Below, in pieces: positions 4,293 to 6,732 of a stretch of 6,732 nt of DNA. Numbering within the stretch: position 1 is the first letter of the stretch; each line of letters begins with the position of its first letter. The stretch covers positions 1-6,732 of the forward strand of contig CACYBG010000054.1 of the NCBI GenBank assembly GCA_902772605.1, in the 5' to 3' direction. Under the pieces are notes generated by a model. That model did no database searches and was not told where the DNA came from. It was given only the letters and a program-made list of their open reading frames with translations. The translations under genes and the position numbers were made by a program. The stretch is from an uncultured Spirochaetaceae bacterium (GTDB lineage Bacteria; Spirochaetota; Spirochaetia; Treponematales; Treponemataceae).

Positions 4293-6122
4293 ATGGAAAG
4301 AAATACCATTATAGCTATTTTGCTTAGTGCCGTTGTTTTGGTCGTCTCACTGGTGATTGAAATGACGGTTATCGTTCCAAAACAGCAGGCTGCAGCGGAA
4401 CAGCAGAGAATCGAACAGGAGCTGGAGGAGCAGAAAAAGGCTGAACTTGCTAAAAACGCCGATGCTGCAGTTTCAACGGCTACTGAAAACGGTGAAGAAA
4501 ACAGCGTTAAGGAAACGATTCCTGAGCAGCAGGTTACAATCAAGACTGATAAGGTCGAAGCAACCTTTACGAACAAGGGTGGAGACTTAATCAGCTACAT
4601 ACTTCTGGATCATATCGACAAGGATACGGGCAAAGGCGTTCAGATGGTAGACAACGTTACGGCTACCAACAGGGCCTTTGCTTTGTCATTTGGGGACTCT
4701 AATTCTTCAATCGTAAACGAAATGTTTGAAGTCAAGCGTGAAAATGAAAACACTGTGGTGTTCACAAGGGACTTTGAAACTAAAGACTCTCTTGGAAATC
4801 CACACAAGTTCACACTTTTGAAGCGCTATGAATTCTGTCCGAGCGAATATGTGTTCAAGCTTGGAATCGGAATCAAGACCTATGATGGAAACGGCCTGAA
4901 CATAAACGATGCGGCATACACAATCAGGACCTCTCCTCAGATTGGACCTCATTACGATAAGAAAAACAGATATGAAGTCCGCCAGTATATTGCATACAAC
5001 GAGGGTAAGAGCAGCGTAAAGAAAACTTTCAGCGACAAGGAATACAACAAGTCATACGATTGGGCCGGTGTCGGTGGAAAATACTTTACTATCCTCCTGA
5101 AGCCTGAAGACATTTCAAAGATGAATACGACCGTCAAGGCATCTACGAAGAGCGAATCCGACTATCAGAATTCTCAGGTGTTCTATACCAGAAATCCGAT
5201 TGAAGCAGGTTCAGCTACTACCGTCCAGGATGTCTACTATGTTTACGTCGGTCCAAGAAGCGAATCTGAACTCAACAAGTACAGCAAGGCGGAAACGAAC
5301 TCATGGGGAATTTCAAACGCAAAGTTCAATCAGGCGATACAGACCAGCGGATTCCTTACGTTCATAGAAATTGCATTGAAGTGGGCATTGGAGATGATTC
5401 ACAGGCTCGTTAAGAACTGGGGTCTTTCAATCATCATCCTGACAATCATTCTCAGGTTGATTCTCTTCCCTCTCAGCAGAAAGAGTGCGATGGGAACCCT
5501 CAAGATGCAGCAGCTCCAGCCGAAGATGGCGGAAATCCAGGCAAAGTACAAGGACAACAAGGCCAAGCTCAGCGAAGAAACTTCAAAGCTCTACAAGGAA
5601 GCCGGATATAATCCTGTTTCGGGCTGTCTTCCTATGATTCTTCAGATGTTGATTTTGATTGCTCTTTACAACGTATTCAACAACTACTTTGAATTCCGCG
5701 GCTCAACATTCATAAAGGGCTGGATTGATGACCTTTCAGTCGGTGACAGCGTATGGTCATGGGAAAAGAACATCCCGTTGATTTCATCATTCACGCAGAA
5801 TCACCTGAGGATTCTTCCAATCATCTATCTGGTTTCTCAGCTGCTCAACGGAAAGATAACTCAGTTCGGTTCTGGAACAACCCAGAGCAAGGGACAGATG
5901 GTATTCATGATGTATGGTCTTCCGATTCTGTTCTTCTTCCTGTTCTACAATGTTCCGAGCGGACTTTTGCTTTATTGGACCGTAAGTAATATTTTCCAGA
6001 TTGGTCAGCAGCTTGTAATAAATGCAACCATGAAAAAGAAGCGTTTGGAACTCGAAAAGAGCAAGCCGGCTGTCAATAAGAACGTCCTTAAATTCAAGGG
6101 CGGAAAGAAAAAGACTCGCTGA
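4293..6122 (+). CDS. yidC: Membrane protein insertase YidC
   Basis: The 609-residue protein is of the Gram-negative type. It has an N-terminal membrane anchor (about 5-28), a Glu/Gln/Lys-rich probable coiled-coil linker (30-75), a large periplasmic P1 beta-domain (about 80-345), then the five-helix insertase core. Core helices lie at about 375-395, 443-466, 503-520, 536-552 and 556-577. Arg388 in IILRLILFPL matches the essential membrane-groove arginine (E. coli R366). The cytosolic hairpin 398-438 contains MQQLQPKMAEIQAKYK, and the NPVSGCLPMILQM motif is at 440-452. The tail (580-609) is strongly basic, as in species where it contacts the ribosome. YidC inserts and folds inner-membrane proteins alone or with SecYEG. 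The length is somewhat above E. coli YidC (548). The ATG at 4293 is supported by AAGGA at 4278-4282 and by the anchor that begins at once. Neighbours yidD and jag are the standard partners. Confidence 0.98.
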   Translation: MERNTIIAILLSAVVLVVSLVIEMTVIVPKQQAAAEQQRIEQELEEQKKAELAKNADAAVSTATENGEENSVKETIPEQQVTIKTDKVEATFTNKGGDLISYILLDHIDKDTGKGVQMVDNVTATNRAFALSFGDSNSSIVNEMFEVKRENENTVVFTRDFETKDSLGNPHKFTLLKRYEFCPSEYVFKLGIGIKTYDGNGLNINDAAYTIRTSPQIGPHYDKKNRYEVRQYIAYNEGKSSVKKTFSDKEYNKSYDWAGVGGKYFTILLKPEDISKMNTTVKASTKSESDYQNSQVFYTRNPIEAGSATTVQDVYYVYVGPRSESELNKYSKAETNSWGISNAKFNQAIQTSGFLTFIEIALKWALEMIHRLVKNWGLSIIILTIILRLILFPLSRKSAMGTLKMQQLQPKMAEIQAKYKDNKAKLSEETSKLYKEAGYNPVSGCLPMILQMLILIALYNVFNNYFEFRGSTFIKGWIDDLSVGDSVWSWEKNIPLISSFTQNHLRILPIIYLVSQLLNGKITQFGSGTTQSKGQMVFMMYGLPILFFFLFYNVPSGLLLYWTVSNIFQIGQQLVINATMKKKRLELEKSKPAVNKNVLKFKGGKKKTR

Positions 6123-6154
6123 ATGAAGCGTAAAAATATATAAGAGGTTATGTT

Positions 6155-6732
6155 ATGATATACGAGTTTGAAGCAGAATCTGAAAAAGAAGCGATCGAAA
6201 GGGCCGCTGTCGAATTGGGATTGGAAAGGGATCAGTTTGATGTGGAAACTCTTGAACTTCAGAAAAAGTCTCTGTTTAAGAAAGGATATGCAAGAATCCG
6301 CGTAATAACCGTTGATTCCGTAAACCATGTTGAACCGGAATTCGAAGGTCGCGTACCAAAGTCTGTGGCATCCGGTGTTTCTGCCGGAATGGTTGCAAAT
6401 CCGATGCCTGTTGATGAATTCGAGCAGAAAATCCTTGATTTCGTAAACCAGATGATTGAAAAAATGGGATACGACATCAGTGCTGAAATCATGTTCCGCG
6501 AAGAAAAGAAGATTGGCGTAAAGCTTACAAGCTCCCATTCATCGATTCTGATTGGACGCAAGGGTAAGAATCTGGATGCACTTCAGCTTCTGGCCAACGT
6601 TTATGCGGGACATCTTGGAAAAGAGGACGTAAGAATCATCCTGGACAGTGAAAACTATAGGATTCGCCGTGAAGAGACCCTCGTTCGCCTGGCATACGTT
6701 ACTGCTGATAAGGTCCGCTCATCAAGGAATTC
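6155..6732 (+). CDS. jag: Jag/KhpB (SpoIIIJ-associated) RNA-binding protein, 3' end outside window
   Basis: An open frame begins at ATG 6155, after AAGAGG at 6142-6147, and runs 192 codons into the window end without a stop. Three parts are visible. A Jag-N domain (about 1-50: MIYEFEAESEKEAIERAAVELG, ending SLFKKGYARIRV) comes first, then a linker. A KH domain (about 85-160) carries the GxxG loop as G134-R-K-G137 in ILIGRKGKNLDALQLL. An R3H domain begins about 163 (RIILDSENYRIRREETLVRLAYVTADKV); its R-x3-H motif would lie just beyond the end. Jag/KhpB, also called EloR in streptococci, is a KH-R3H RNA-binding protein that partners KhpA and is linked to cell elongation and sRNA/mRNA control in Firmicutes. 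It is almost always directly downstream of yidC, as here (32-base gap). Its role in spirochaetes is not established to my knowledge. Confidence 0.94.
   Translation, partial: MIYEFEAESEKEAIERAAVELGLERDQFDVETLELQKKSLFKKGYARIRVITVDSVNHVEPEFEGRVPKSVASGVSAGMVANPMPVDEFEQKILDFVNQMIEKMGYDISAEIMFREEKKIGVKLTSSHSSILIGRKGKNLDALQLLANVYAGHLGKEDVRIILDSENYRIRREETLVRLAYVTADKVRSSRN

Noticed and set aside
4282..4314. Ten-codon frame starting ATG at 4282 and overlapping the yidC start
   Set aside because: It is very short, the ribosome site is better placed for the ATG at 4293, and there is no evidence for a leader peptide.
5753..5989. Plus-strand 78-codon frame inside yidC
   Set aside because: It is an alternative frame within the conserved YidC membrane core with no family resemblance.
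6005..6538. Minus-strand open frame of 177 codons across the yidC end and jag
   Set aside because: It lies opposite two well-conserved genes, has no recognisable domain and no ribosome site I can see, and reads as low-complexity Phe-rich antisense of Lys/Glu codons.
1..6732. Mobile elements, tRNA/rRNA genes, CRISPR arrays or horizontally acquired cassettes
   Set aside because: None seen: no terminal inverted repeats with a transposase, no spaced repeats, no cloverleaf-like segments, and all genes belong to the conserved chromosomal core.

Overview
The window is a chromosomal replication-origin neighbourhood from a bacterium that looks like a spirochaete of the genus Treponema or a close relative. 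This rests on my recollection of treponemal proteins, not on a search. The RecF N-terminus, a DUF721 gene directly after recF (the T. pallidum order dnaA-dnaN-recF-DUF721), the moderate-to-low GC content and a large Gram-negative-type YidC all fit. A gut or rumen treponeme is plausible, but the species cannot be fixed from sequence alone. All genes are on the + strand and tightly packed; I see no mobile element, tRNA, rRNA or CRISPR.

Layout. Positions 1-147 hold the last 48 codons of dnaA (DNA-binding domain IV). Positions 148-528 are non-coding and look like oriC: a cluster of DnaA-box-like 9-mers including two inverted TTTTCCACA copies, three copies of the palindrome TGAATTCA, a run of triplets resembling a DnaA-trio, and an AT-rich period-8 repeat that could be the unwinding element. 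Next come dnaN (529-1653), recF (1653-2750) and a DUF721/DciA-like gene (2747-3289). Their start and stop codons overlap, so they are probably one translationally coupled operon.

A 111-bp gap (3290-3400) carries a good sigma70-type promoter overlapped by a terminator-like hairpin plus U-tract. It opens the second block: rpmH (3401-3586), rnpA (3610-3972), yidD (3942-4193, overlapping rnpA), yidC (4293-6122) and a jag/khpB gene cut by the window end (6155-6732).

Function. The first block is replication initiation and the replisome: DnaA opens oriC, the DUF721 protein may be the DciA-type helicase loader, DnaN is the sliding clamp, and RecF acts in gap repair. The second block is the widely conserved ribosome/RNase P/membrane-insertion cluster: L34, the RNase P protein, and YidD and YidC for membrane insertion, with Jag as an RNA-binding partner. 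In B. subtilis and E. coli this block lies on the other side of dnaA and is transcribed away from it. Here it follows the dnaN block in the same direction, which is the main structural peculiarity.

I found no previously undescribed system. The points most worth a second look are the origin architecture, the DUF721 protein as helicase-loader candidate, the promoter/terminator overlap before rpmH, and small motif departures in RnpA and L34.
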